Source of the DNA: Undaria pinnatifida
Lineage: Eukaryota; Sar; Phaeophyceae; Laminariales; Alariaceae
Direction: 5' to 3'
Assembly (NCBI GenBank): GCA_012845835.1
Contig: JABAKD010000021.1
Span: 13,325,978 to 13,389,977, forward strand
DNA: 64,000 bases
Below, piece after piece: positions 47,211 to 59,866 of the stretch. The position numbers were made by a program, and so were the translations under genes. Each line of letters opens with the position of its first letter. Within the stretch, counting starts at the first letter, position 1. The notes under the pieces are model-generated. The model worked only from the letters and a program-made list of their open reading frames with translations. It did not search any database and had not been told where the DNA came from.

Positions 47211-50200
47211 AATGTCGTTTTTTTGCCCCGTAAAAATACCCGAACAAATGACGATCGCTGCTCTCATGATGATGACGTGCGTGCGGGTCGTTGGTCTTTG
47301 TGTGCCATCCTCCTACTGTGGTTCTCCGTGGCCGCCTCATCGCCTTGGTTCACTCGGTCCGCTCTTTCGCACTTACTTGCTCTCATTGACATTTAATTCC
47401 AATCGTTATCCCTTCTCCCCCGTCCCCAAAAAACTCTAAATGCTCCATGCAGCTTGCGGTGCTGATCTGAAACAAAAATTATCGTTTCAAGAGACTTTAA
47501 TGCGTCTCTTGGCCCGTCGACGGCCAGTCGCCCTCCTCCTTCGTCGTCGAATACAGCCTCTTGCCGGCGCAGTTCCCTGACGCAAATCGAGACTGCACTG
47601 TAGCGTGGCTCGTGGTGGCGCCTGCCTCCGCGCACGAGCATCCCGATTAAGCATGTAGTATCCAACTCTTGTCTCCTCATACCCACATACTTTTTTCATG
47701 AACACATCTCCCTCCCTCCGCTGTCTGGGTTCTACTTTACCTATTCTCGGACGACTGAGACAAACACCAATGACTCCTCCTCCGAGAAAATCATATACAT
47801 TGTCTATATACATAATATCATTCTTTAGTTACAGGGATTCGGGCAGGTAGGTGTTTGTTTTTCGTCTCGGCCCAAGTCTGCGATTCGCGGATCTGGTATT
47901 CTCGGTCAAACAGCTTCGTTCGAGCGCCGCCTTTGGGGGGCGGCTCCAACGCCCCCCGCCCTGCCGTTGTCCGTTCCGCACATCAACGTGAACGCGGACG
48001 GATGCCGAGCGAGACAAGCGAGAAGTTGCAAAAATTACTGTATGTCGAGGAGGAATTCCGGAGATTTTGGATGCATCTTTATGTCTGCAGCGCCTGGATA
48101 ATTTACAAAATTGGCACCATTTCGAAACGGTAGTTGCTAATGTTTTGAATTTTGCGGTGGCATATATGTAGTCTATATGTATAATTGTGATTATTTTCCC
48201 CTTCGGTCACATCTCGTTGGGCGCGCACCTTTGTCCCAAACGTCGGATAGGGTAGACACAATTCGAACGTCGGGCTCACGTTGCCGGAGGTTTGAGCGCG
48301 ATCCGCGCAGTGTGTTGCGCGTGGCAAGCCTTTCAAGCCTTTTTAGCCTTGGGCACACTTAAGGCGGATCCACGGGTGTCCGTAACATCTTGGGGTTTGG
48401 GTTTCTACATCCCCTATCCCCATATACGCACGTAAGATTTGGATGCAAACCGGGATTTTCACCTCGTAGAGTACTCGCACATTCCTCTATATTTGCGCAG
48501 AGCACCACGCTACGACCCTGCCTAACAACAACAGCAGTCCAGCCCCCAAGCAGCAACAGCCTGCAACTCTATGCGCGTGCGGCTGCTGTACTTGTAGGTG
48601 ATTAGTTTATATCGGAGCCTGCGATGCTATACCCGCCTATACGCCACTACCTCTCGCTGCTGCTGCTTGTGCCGCTTCTGACAAGAAAGTGACACGCCGG
48701 CGTGAAGAGTGAGGATCATTTGTAAATCACATTCGTACTCAAACGGTCCTTATATTTATGTCCATGTTGGTGCGTTTTATTTATGATACCGTACCATACC
48801 AATAGAGCACAACGCTACAATTCTGCCGCACAACAGCAGCGGTAAGCATCACCATTAGTGTAAAATTGCAGATGGCAGACAGCAGACAGCATGCGGAGAG
48901 CGCAGCACTAGCCTACGATGATATACCATCCTATACGTCACCCCCTCTCGCTGCTGCCACTGCTGCTTCTGGTGCTTCTGTCAAGTGACATGCCAGCGTA
49001 AAGTGTGAGGGTTGTTTCAACATTACATCTGTACCGAAACGGTCCTTATGTTACGTTCCGGTTGGTGTCCTTCATAGTTGATACCGTACAATACCAAGAG
49101 AGAACAACGCTACAAACTCTACCCCGCATCAGCGGCGCTAGGCAAATTTTTTTTTGTAAGATCGCAGATTATAGAGAGCTGACAACATGTGGAAAGCACA
49201 ACGCTACAACCCTTCTGGCACAGCAGCAGCCGCCTAGATGACACCGTTCATGTGCGCTTGGCGTGTCCTCGTTTAACTGCGGCGAGTTGCTTGTGTCGGA
49301 GCCTGTCATAACTTGTCACCCCACCATATACCGCACGTTTCTGCTGTGCTGCCGCGCTCTGGGTGCGCGTGTCCATCGATGCGGAAACGTAGGGACCTTT
49401 GTAACAGCAATAATTTAGATACCAGCCCATCCTTGCACATTTAGGTCCACAGAGGCAGTTCTTCAACGAGTATTTTTCTGTTTTTTTGCGAAGATCGCAG
49501 ATTGATGGCAGACAGCAGACAACGTGCGGGGAGCAGAACGTTACAGGTAGGACCATGTGCGTGCGCGTGCTGTATCCTCTCTTTACGGCGGCGAGGTGTT
49601 TTTTTTTTTTTCATAGCATAGGTCACGTGTCATTGTCCTCTTGCACCCTCGGCCTTAATACGTGCCGCATCTCACGCCATACGTGCCTCTTCTCGCTTCC
49701 TGGCGGTCCCTAATAAGCTGGAATTCGAATTGTGAAGCTCTTCTCGAAATCATACACATATCATACGGTGTAAACGTTTTGTGTGTGCTATGAAGTGGTG
49801 CTGTGTGTATTTTCTCAAGAACAGATCGGCCGTGGGCACGTCTACGTCAGGTATACCCACACGACGTGCTAAAAGTACTGCTATTGAGTACACCCAAGAA
49901 GTGCTTTTGAGTGCGGGTGACATGTGACTTCATTATTTTTCCGATTTTTTTTTTTTTGTAGTACAAACAAAAATGTTCATCGCGTCGGGTAGTGAAAATA
50001 ATGTGTCCTTGCGCCACTCTCCTATGCACTTACTCCCCGGAGGGGAACCTTGTACAAGATATTATTGTGTGGTCACAGACTGTGAGACAGAGTGAACAAA
50101 ACAGTTGCAATTTAGATAAAGGTATGAAGAAAGTAAAATGCTAGCGTACCGTGTACGAGAACACAACAAAACAGACCAGAGACCATAATAAAATTAGAAA

Positions 50201-51179
50201 ACAAACACAACGAACGAAGTGGTCGCTTTTAAAAATCGCAGTACGAAAAGCAATGTTTCGTCAGTCTATTGCGCCGCCGCTCCAAAGAGTCTTTCTGCGC
50301 ATATTAGTCCACGATCAATGATCCATCTTTCAGGACAGCACCAAAATATCCCACACGAAATCCACGTATATTCATCCCCACAAATGAAACCTGGATGCAC
50401 TTCTAAAGAACACGGTAGGTGTGATTATTAAGGTATCGGTGTTTCGAACGCTTTGTTGTGTGGTTGCAAGAATTGCGCTGGCTACTGACTGTAAAGTATC
50501 TGTTGTTGTTGCTGGTCAATCCGTTCAGCACCTCGACGTGAACGCAGATGGGATGCCGAGCGAGACGAGCAAAAAGCGCGCGAAAAGATTTATATAGGGC
50601 GGTACTCTCCAGTTATCCTTGGGATCTTGATGTATGGAGCGGTTGATAAATAAAAAGTTAGCAAGACATTATTCCCAAATTGGCCTCATATTTTGTCCCA
50701 AAACGAATAGTATCTACTGTAACTAAAATCCGAACGGTGGTGTGTGTATCATAGAAGTGCACATATTTATTGAATTTCTGTTTTTCAGGTACACGTACAT
50801 ACATGAATATTATAGACGTGGCAAGCGGACGCATCACTAAAACGAGAAGGAGGTATTAATTAGTGGTTACGATAACTGCCCCAGAAAAGTTCACACAGCA
50901 GGACTGCGAATGGCTGCGTCCCCGGGGCCCCGACCGGTGCCCCAAGGGTGTAATATTACATGTTTGGACAAATCGACATAGTTTGTACTCTCGTGCAAGC
51001 AATATTGATATACTTCGAAGTATGTACGTACGAGTGCGACCACACACAACATCCTTTTTGTCCACGACATATTCTTTGTTCCTCGTCTAGTTTGTTCAAA
51101 CGCGCCACTTACAATCGAAATCATCCAGAGTAATTATCGCTTCTAAGCAAAAATAATTCCACGTCATTATCTGTCTAGC
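47211..51179. other. Interior between the inverted G-rich arms, no recognised gene
   Basis: About 4 kb. Frames at 47393-47686 and 47487-47813 (-) are Arg-rich and unrecognised. A ~60-bp word set (acgtgaacgcggacgg, atgccgagcgagac) occurs as direct repeats at about 47965-48030 and 50518-50580. A diverged ~300-bp tandem repeat fills 48480-49560. If the arms bound a transposon, its transposase is not here. Confidence 0.55.
48480..49560 (+). repeat. Diverged ~300-bp tandem repeats
   Basis: The word gagcacaacgctacaa with a cagcagc tail recurs at about 48498, 48806, 49103, 49193 and 49528, with aaacggtccttat, gccagcgt and gcagacagcagaca words between. Spacing is uneven, so the copies have gained and lost segments. 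Confidence 0.75.
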
Positions 51180-52180
51180 CATTCATTACGTAGCTTTTAT
51201 TCATTCCCCCTTCCACGCCCCCTCCATCCCCACACCCCGCACGATCGCCTAGACTCAGCACCGCGCGTATAGCAAGCCCCTACAAAGATGTTTAATACGC
51301 GCGATCGGAGTATCACACAATGTTGCGAACATCAGTGACGACCAAATCCTTTATGTCATAGCTGGAGTGTAATATTTTTTTTCTATGTGACCTTAACCTC
51401 TTCGAAACCATCTGCCCCCCCCCCCCGCCCCCCCGCCATTTATATTTTTTTTCTTTTTCCCCTCGCTTCCTCCTGCTTAAACGACCCCACATAAGATCGA
51501 CATCCGCCAGAGTAATAAACACTTCCAAGCCCTGGATATCGCCTTGTTATCTTTTTAGAGCCGTCCATGCCGCTGCTGCAATTCCCACCCACCCCCGCCC
51601 CCAACGCCTCCCCCTTCGCCACCACCCGAACCATCGCCTAGACCTAGCACCACGCGAATAGCAAACCCCTACATCTATGCGACCTAAAGCCGCCCCCCCC
51701 CCCGCCCCCTGCCCCTCCCCGCCACATTCCCCCCGCCTTCCTCACAAAAAGGACTAATATTTTCCACGCTCAAGTAAATTCACTTGCCCCACCCGTCCCC
51801 TCCCCCCCCCTTCTCCCCTCCCGCCCCTCTTTTGATCAAAATCAGGCCGCAACGTCCTTCAAAACTCTGCCCACCCCTCCATGGATATTCGACTTACAAG
51901 ATTCACAAATAAACTGATGCCTTTCCTTCCGCAGCTGTCAGATTTTGACCCCGTCAGAAACGGGCTTTATAGTTTCCGCGCACAGACTGACTAACATTAT
52001 TACCCTGTTGACCCTGATAGCTACACTACTGTAGTTGTAAGGGGAGTGGCCGACCTATATCCTTGGTGAGGTCACACAACCCGTAATACGCGCGATCGGA
52101 GTATTACACACAGCTTGCAAAGATGAATTTCGACAAAATACTCGATCTCACAGCTGGAGTGTATTATAATTTTTTTTAAT
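51180..52180 (-). repeat. C-rich arm, right member of the inverted pair
   Basis: Complement of the left arm: gacatccgccaga (51497), gccgtccatgccgctgc (51562), accatcgcctagacctagca (51631), tttgatcaaaatcaggcc (51832), attcgacttacaagattcac (51888). Partial extra copies exist: the atcgcctaga word also at about 51245, and acgcgcgatcggagta at 51298 and 52087. C-runs mirror the G-runs of the left arm. Confidence 0.85.
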
Positions 52181-54669
52181 ATTTTTTGACATGAATCGAG
52201 GGTGTACCATACATTTTCTACACAAAAAATAAGGAGAAAAACATTTTTCAAATATATTTCAAGGACGTCAGCCGTGAGTTAGACGAACTTCAGTTCGAAA
52301 ATTATATTTGCAAGATACGTTGTTGGTACTTGTAACATAGTATATGGGTGAGTTTCTATTGGGGGGTGTCCTTTTTTTGTCCACTATTACAATGGTATGT
52401 AAGTGTTGATATTCAAAAACTACTTTGGGTGAGGAATTTTGAGCTAGGTCAAACATCACATCAATTTTAGAATTTTTTCCTTCTGTTGTCAGAGATATCT
52501 AAAACTCCGCGTACCCTGATATTCAGGTATTTGACGCTTTTTATTGTATAGTATCGCGATATTTGTGTGGGCACCTTGTGCCTTGCAAAAGTGGATATTA
52601 TGGTGTTCTTTCCACACTTGGGTCATTAAGGGCCCAAGACTCGAGACGAGACGAAGCAAGGTTATTTGCCTCGTCCCGTCCGAGACCCAGAGCAGCGTAA
52701 AGCGCCAGCTGCCAGAATTGTGAGACGAGGAATGCACGGCATGGGCAAGATAACGTTGCCCGCAACATTTGCCCGCCGCAGTTTTAACGCGCGGAAACCG
52801 CGATGTGTCGTGCTTCGAGTTTATTTTACGTGGTACCTGTTGAGGTAGCTTAGGGATAGACACAACCTAAAAGCGTTCGATGCCGTGGAACGAACGCAGG
52901 CAAGGGGATGGACACCACAGAGGAAAAGCTCACTGCTGTTCATTCAACTAGCTACTGGCGGGTTCCGAGCTAAAACCAGTTTGGCCGCGCGGGCAAAAAC
53001 AAAATATATAGTCTATATAAGAAAAGCGACTTCGCAGATCGTTTTGAAACGCTCCAAAACGACATCTAAAAAAACCGGCAAAAAAAAAGTAGGTCTCCTT
53101 CGACCCGATTTTTTTTTCGAGGCATTCCCGAACTTTTTATTTCTTGCCGACCTCGGCAATCGTTTTAACTTAGTCGATTTAGGGACGGGGTTGGGCCGCT
53201 CAAAAAAGTGTTCAAACAAAAGTTCGAGCCCGGAACCGAGAAAAAGTAATCCTAGGAATTTTAAAATTGCTAAGCTAAGGTCAGCTTTTTGGCAGCCGTA
53301 AGTCGATAGCAAAATCAGAAGTAGGACAATCCATTGATATCTTCGTGTTCCCCACCCTAAAATCACCCCAAATCGCAGTTTTACAGAGAGAGCTCTAAGC
53401 AACGTGTGGATCGTTTTCCACGGATGGATGGGATTTTTTCAGTTTAATCCCTAGTGAATACCAGGTTATGCCCGCTTCTTGCACGTTTCTTTGCGCAGCT
53501 GTATCAAGGTCAAATCGATCCGGATCAACAATCTCACGAAGGATTCGTGATCTTCACCCCAAACTTACCATAACCTGAAGATGTTATAAGATTCGGAGGC
53601 GTTCGAAATTTTCTCGGGAGGGCCGCGGATGCTATTTTACATCAATTTTAGACACTTATTCGTGAATAACTTACAATAAAGATGGCCAATTGAAAAAAAA
53701 TGTATATTTTCGTAATCCCCATAACCTAGCGGAAGTTTGTAGAATTTTCCAGAGCGTAAATTATGGTGGTTGCCGCGTCTGAAAATCTCGTAAAAAATAT
53801 CCGGCTCTACCTCGAAACCCGCCTACTGCTGTGGTGTGCCCTCATCAACTAAAATCAAGCAACAGACACCCATCTTGCCCGGGCTCGATAGCAAGGGCGC
53901 CGGTCTGTCAAAGGGCTAATCCAGCCATCGCGGTCGTTCGTTATTCATTGCGCCGCGCTGGAGGCTTCATACGTGCAGCGGTTGTTTGTGTGTGTGCTGT
54001 TGGGCAGTCACGTTCCGTGTGCGTGCTGGCCATGTGGATGCAAGAGGGTCTCTCCCACAGGCACGAACAAGAAGTTTACTGCATATTCCCTCCAAAACAA
54101 ATCGCAGAATTTCGCGGGGGTAGGGATTCTCACCTAGGTCCTACGCGAGATTACGGTGTGTGTGGACAACGTATGTATGGCGAAATATTCCAACAGCCCG
54201 GGGTCGTCTAAAACTCCAGACGCACATAATACGGCTCTAAAAAACTAATATCGCGATATGTCCGAGTTTTTGATCTCGCCACAAGAAGGTCGTAGTGAAA
54301 GTCGACAGAATCCTCGGAAAAAACCAGTGAGTGGCATGTATTCGTCCCGTATCGCATCGTACTTGTTAGGTGTTTTTTTTCCCTGAGAAGACTCTTTAGA
54401 GGATGGCCAGCTTTGTTGTTGCTGTGGTCCATTTCTCCGTTGCTGTAGTCGTTTGCCGACCTAGTGCAAGCGGTTGTGTTGGTACCCGGCTGACAAAAAA
54501 ATGTTTGTGTTGCTTCGTACTTGACGTGCTCCTTGCTGCTGATTGCTAATTGGTTGTTGTTCGCTTACGCTATGACGCGTGCTACGATAACAGTAGGTGC
54601 AGTACTTCTTAATGTAGGCGAAAACTTTTCACCAGTAGTTATTTACTGGGTTTTTTTGGCACACTTCTA
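52181..54669. other. Unassigned sequence
   Basis: No recognised gene. The longest frames are 52885-53301 (+, 138 codons, Lys-rich) and 53831-54211 (+, 126 codons); neither resembles a known family. Homopolymer A/T runs and AT-rich stretches alternate with ordinary DNA. Confidence 0.4.
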
Positions 54670-55650
54670 CTTTCCAACCTCTGGACATACAAGCCTTGAA
54701 GGCGACTATCAAGGAGCTGAAACGCACGCGGGCGGAAGCGTGTCAGAGGGGTTCTTATATTTCGTTAGCTAACTCGAAGGGCGTATCCGAGAAGGTGATC
54801 AATTTTGGCTTCTACAAACACCTCAAGCAATGGATGTGGGACGTATTAGGACGTTTACATCGCAGTACCTCAAGAACAAGGAAAGTCGACTGCCGCTTGT
54901 TAATGCCCTCATCCGCGAGCGGTGGGTGAGGTTGTTCAACAAACTGCTCGGTATCAAGTTGCCGACCCTTGATCCAAGCATTGTGGACGAGCTTCAGCAG
55001 TGGCCCCCGTGCAGACCACTGGACGATGTTCCGTCTAGGTACGATGTAGAGAAGGCGATCCGTGCGTTGGCGAACCCAAAGGCGGTAGGGCCCGATGGTC
55101 CCCCGTTCGAGCTATTGAAGGTTTTGGCCGACGATCGAGAATTGAACACCCTCGGAAACGTCCACGAGACCATCGTCGCTGTGTGGAGAAGGGGTGGCGT
55201 ACCGCAACAATGGAAGAGATGCAACGATTAAATTGCTCAACCAAAAAAAAGATCGAACTGAGTGTGGCAATTTTCGTTGCATCTCCCTCGTGGCTCACGC
55301 CGCCAAAGTACTCCTCAAAGTCATTGCGGGTCGCCTTGGTGACTATTGCGAACGCGAAAACATTCTGCCGGAGGAACAGTGTGGGTTCAGACCCCAACTC
55401 TCGACGCTTGGCATGATGTTCGTAGTACGACGACTGCAGGAACTGGCGCGGAAGGGCGTCCCCTTGTACGTGTGCTTTATCGACCTCATCGAAGCACACG
55501 ACTCCGTCGACCGAACCCTTCTGTGGGATGTCCTTGCTCGTTTTGGCGTGCCGCCGAGAATGCTCGCCGTCATCCGCCAATTCGACGACGGTATGCAAGC
55601 ATGCGTGCGGCTGGATGATGGAGAGTACTCGGAAAAAATTGACGTGGGAC
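54670..55650 (+). pseudogene. LINE-type (non-LTR) reverse transcriptase fragment, frameshifted
   Basis: Part of the reverse transcriptase of a non-LTR retrotransposon. A frame from 54696 (ATIKELKRTRAEACQR) passes into the frame 54830-55231, with NALIRERWVRLFNKLLG and ALANPKAVGPDGPPFELLK (domain 0 and fingers). At about 55220 it shifts to the frame 55194-55748: [34 protein letters not shown] and [20 protein letters not shown], the palm motif with its first catalytic Asp. The likeness ends at about 55645 (EKIDVGQ), just before the GLRQG region and the second catalytic Asp-Asp box, which are absent. The following residues are unrelated. Endonuclease is not seen. The copy is dead and truncated at both ends. 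Confidence 0.88.
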
Positions 55651-56103
55651 AAAAAAATGGGGCGGGGAAGTGGGAAGCGTGGGGGGTGAGGAAGGGCGAG
55701 CGTCACGACCAAGAGACTGAAGTCTGGGTCTGGTCATCATCGTCTTGAAAGTTGTGGGCCTTCTTATGGCCGTCTCAATATTATATATCAGCCCTGACAT
55801 TTTCGTTATGTTGCGTTCTCCCCCCAGTTTGCCATTGATGATGCACTGGATACCCTCTATGAGCCCAATACCGTCTTTTGCTAGTTCCTAGGTTCTGCTA
55901 GTATGATTTTTTTTCTATTTTTTCTTTTTTCTTTTTTCTTTTGTATGTTCTATCTTGCTTTCCTTTCTTTCTCTTCTTGTCTCGTCTTTTCTTGCATTTC
56001 TCGTCCTTTTTTTTCCTTTCCATTTCTCTTTTCGTTCTTTTTTGTTTCGCTCTCTCCCCTTTTCGTTACTTTTTCATTTTCTTTTCCTTTTTTTTTGTAT
56101 TTT
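55651..56103. other. Spacer and pyrimidine tract
   Basis: 55651-55900 is unrecognised. About 55903-56100 is almost pure T and C on the + strand, like tracts at 25370-25450 and 28165-28225. Frames in it (Phe/Ser-rich) are composition artefacts. Confidence 0.75.
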
Positions 56104-56443
56104 CACCAATTGACTTGCGTCTGTCGTGCGTATGCGCAGTGATAGATACTACATGTAATTTTTCGGCGGCAGTCTTTCTTGGGTAGCAAGCGGTATAGTT
56201 GGTTCCTCCAGGCGCGAGTAATGAGACGTATGCACCGGTATGGACCCGGCACATCATATACTGACTCCCGATTCAACTCATATATGTTCTTGGTCGAGGA
56301 ATCAACCGAGTCAGCTGTGATATATGCGCGTACCACCTCGGGTTGTCCGTCTTTTTCCCTGGGGTATTCCTCAGCTCTAGAGTGACTGGAGCCTGTCCTG
56401 TGACCACAGACTTGAGTATGCGAGTTAATGTGAGAACAACAAC
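56104..56443 (+). repeat. 340-bp 3'-end module, copy 2
   Basis: Matches 28222-28560 end to end, including gtcgtgcgtatgcg, gtgatagatactac, tattcctcagctc, agagtgactggagcctgtcc and the final gagttaatgtgagaacaaca. It ends at (AAC)3 and then diverges. It follows a LINE fragment and may be its 3' end. Confidence 0.9.
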
Positions 56444-58933
56444 AGTTGCGCAATTTGTCCATATACAACATCTCTGAAGATAGGCCAGTATGACATGAAA
56501 GCGACATTATTGAGCTTGCTGAACTTCTTACTGAGTGGCGGTGTCCTCTATACACGAACCTTGGCCGAGCCGATTAATCGAAGGCTGGATTACACTGTGC
56601 GGCATGGTATCGAAGCAGGGGATCTAATGAAGTGACCGCGTACCGCGGGGTTGGGGTATACGAATGAAAAGTCAGCAGTAGCGCGAGTTGCCCCATTGTT
56701 TTGCTAGTTGAAAATAACTTGAAGGGTTTCTGAAATAAGGTTGGACCATGTTTGGCGGTGCTGGAGCTGTATACGAACCTTAGAATGCTAAGGCTTCCAC
56801 ACCGTGAGGTGTGTTGTCGACACCGAAGTAGTCGGTGTTCGTCCCCCGGTTTGTTGGCGTTGATGGGGTTTTGAAGGATGTTTGGAACAGCGATAAGGCC
56901 CTATCTTCATCGGGTGCGTCGGAAGGCCCCCCGCCCGTTTGCTAGCCGGTCTCCTCACCGGGTGTCCCTGGCCCTACGAGCTGCACAACCACCCAACGAG
57001 AAACCAATGGGAATAATAGATTTTTGTCGCACCATCGTGCGGGGCTGTGTCGACCTGTGGGAGCAATCGCATATCGTCTCCGGTTTGTAAGGATTTCTCA
57101 AACGGGAACAGAACTCTATATTCTCCCATGGTGGCGTTGCTCTTATGTTCGAGCCCCAGCCAATGAGCGGGTTGCGAATATGTTTGGGAGTTCCACGTCG
57201 GGCGGAGCGGTGTCGACACGGGAGGTCATCGTTATTGTGCCCGCGTTTTCGGAGCTCTAAAGATTCGGGGAATCATGAATGGGGGATGGGACCCTATGTT
57301 CCCTGTGTCCGACAGAAAAGGCCCCCCATTGATGGGCCTCCATCCGCATAGGGCGGCGCTGTGGAGCTCAAATCAAACAGCGACTAAGTAACCGGATTAG
57401 GTTTTTTTGACCGTGCAGTGTGGTGCCGACCCAATTAAACTCCGCTTGCTACTCCGGTTGATGGAAGTGTTAGAGATGTGGAACGACCTCAAAACCGGGG
57501 ATGGGACACTATATCCTCTCGGAGATGGAGCTGGATCAACATGCGAACCATAGCCATATAGAAAGTCAATAGGCGGGTGGGGTTGGGATCTCCGCACTGT
57601 GCGGGGTGGTATCATGTGTTGATGGATTCTGTTCCCGGTATCTGACCCTATCGTGCCCGGGTGACGCACCTACTCTGTGTACGAATCGTGTCCGAAGCGC
57701 AATCAGACACAACTAACAGGTTTTTAGTTTCGTTAAAAATAAATCGAGTCTGAAGTACATATCTGACAAAATCTTAAGCGCTGTATGTAGTCGCGTGCTG
57801 TATCTACAAGAAGTGAGCGATCTACACAGCTACCAACAAGCAAAAGCATTGCAAAAGTATTTGAGAAGTATAATGACAAAGGCAGTTATACCACCGTGTT
57901 TCGCACCTGGAACAACGTCAGCACGTTTCTCCACGATTAGACAACACACAGACAGTCGATCTGGGAGGCTTGGATCAAGCTGATACTCATATATCATGCA
58001 TTGTATATTTTAGAATCTCGCCCAGTCCGCGCATCTCAGGGACTACGAAGAGGACACGCAGCGGACATGGTCAGCTACCTTACCGGCTCCGGATGCTTGA
58101 TTGAGTTCAAATATCATAAGATTATTATTCGACCCATTTCGTCGCCAGACTAAATGGTCAGTCGGCGTGTTGTCGGACTTATATGATCATTATCTGATAC
58201 CTGGTGAATGAAGCTCAGAGTCGGTATTTTAAAAAAAACTGTAGCTATTAATAGGAGTACATTGTTATGATCACTAGTATCTATCGAACTCTTGGCATTA
58301 CGTTACATACTCTACGTGCAGACAAATCAGCCGCTAGCTTGCGGGAAAATTATCAGACATCGTCCGCGTAATTCCGGGTGTACACCTATATGCATCTGTT
58401 TATCGGACTTCCACCTCCCTCCTCGCTTTATGACTCGTTCCGACACGTAACTTCTTGCCGCAAGCATCGAAGGAGTTCCTATCCTCAGCGAGTGCAGAGC
58501 GTACTATTGGGTTTACGCTCCGACTTTATATCTCTCTCCACGCTCGTAATGCCTGACCATGCCCCCGTACTCTATCTGGCCTCCCTTAATGGTACAAAGA
58601 AAGTGGCGCGTTTTCGAGTAGACCTCCAAGACGTGACAGTAGTGCTACCATAAGAGCCTACGCGTGTTTTACCTCGCCTTGTCGTAACGTATGACCGCAA
58701 TTGCAGTACAACGTATAGTACGACATGACGAATTACACAACTACAGTGTTATATACCGACCTACCCAAAAGCATTTATGAGGAGCGGTTTTTGTGGCCAG
58801 CTTACTTATATTATTCGAGACGGTCTGCGCCTAACGTGAAGTCAAGCCGCGAAAGGTGTACCACATCAAAAACATAATGAGGTTGACACACGAAGCATAA
58901 TATTTGCGGTCTCTTTCACTATTGGCATTTTGC
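56444..58933. other. Unassigned sequence
   Basis: No recognised gene. Words such as actgtgcgg with ggtatc recur (about 56591 and 57594), and gggatgggac... stretches suggest an old degraded repeat at 56560-57670. The frame 58378-58653 (+, 91 codons) matches nothing I know. Confidence 0.4.
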
Positions 58934-59866
58934 GTGGAAACTCGTGAAAGCTTCCGTGGAAAGTTTCGCCGCTTCCATGAAAAAAATTAAACAAAATGGA
59001 CGCTTCATAGAAGCTTCAATGGAAGCAATGAAATCGGTAGTAGCTTCCATGAAAGCTTCCACGGAAGGGACTCCCACGAAAGCTTCCACGAAAGCTTTAA
59101 CTTCCACGGAAGCTTTCGTCACTTCCACGAAAGCTTCCATGGAAGCTTCCATGGAAGTAACTTACACAAAAGCTTCTACGAAAGCCTTCATGTAAGCTTC
59201 CATGGAACTGACTTCCACAAAAGCTTCCATGCAATCAACTTCCACGAATTGTTCCACGAAAGCGTCTATGAAAGTAAATTCCACCTAAGCTTCCACAAAA
59301 TCCTCTATGGAGGCCTTCATGGAAGCGACTTTCACCAAAGCTTTCACTACGGCTTCCACGAAAGCTTCCGTGGAAGCTATTTCCACGGAAGCTTTCGAAA
59401 AATTCACGAAAGCTTCCATGGAAGCTTCGACGGAAGTAACTTGCACGAAAGCTTCCTCGAAAGCTTCTCTATGCAAGAATTTTCCACAACAGTTTCCATC
59501 GAAATAACTTGCACGACAGCTCCCACGAAAGCTTCCTTGGAAGTAACTTTCACGAAAGCTTCCATGAAAGCTTCCACGGAAGTAACTTTCACGTAAGCTT
59601 CCACGAAAACGTCCACGGAAGTATCTTCCACGGAAGCCTTCGTAACTTCCGCGGAAGCTTATATTGAAGTAACTCCCACCAAAGCTTCCACGAAAGCTTC
59701 CATGGAAGAACTTTAACGTAAGCTCCCTCGAAAGCTTCCATGGAAGTAACTTTCACGGATGCCTTCGTAACTTTCACGGAAGCTTTCATGGAAAAAACTG
59801 CGACCAAAACTTCCACGAAAGCTTCCATGGGAGTAACTTCCACGGAAGCCTTCTTACGTTCCACGG
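58934..59866. repeat. Self-complementary 12-bp-step minisatellite, block 1
   Basis: Built of gcttccacgaaa / gcttccatggaa / gtaactttcacg steps. Core words such as GGAAGCTTCC and the 18-base palindrome at 59131-59148 read the same on both strands. As steps are 12 bases with no stops, every frame looks open and gives Lys/Glu-Ala-Ser/Phe-Thr/Met peptides on both strands. Confidence 0.93.

Noticed and set aside
55903-56186. Phe/Ser-rich frames as membrane proteins
   Set aside because: They arise from a T/C tract.
58944-59195. Ala/Ser/Lys/Glu-rich frames as structural proteins
   Set aside because: The 12-bp palindromic repeat lacks stops on both strands, so openness carries no evidence of coding.
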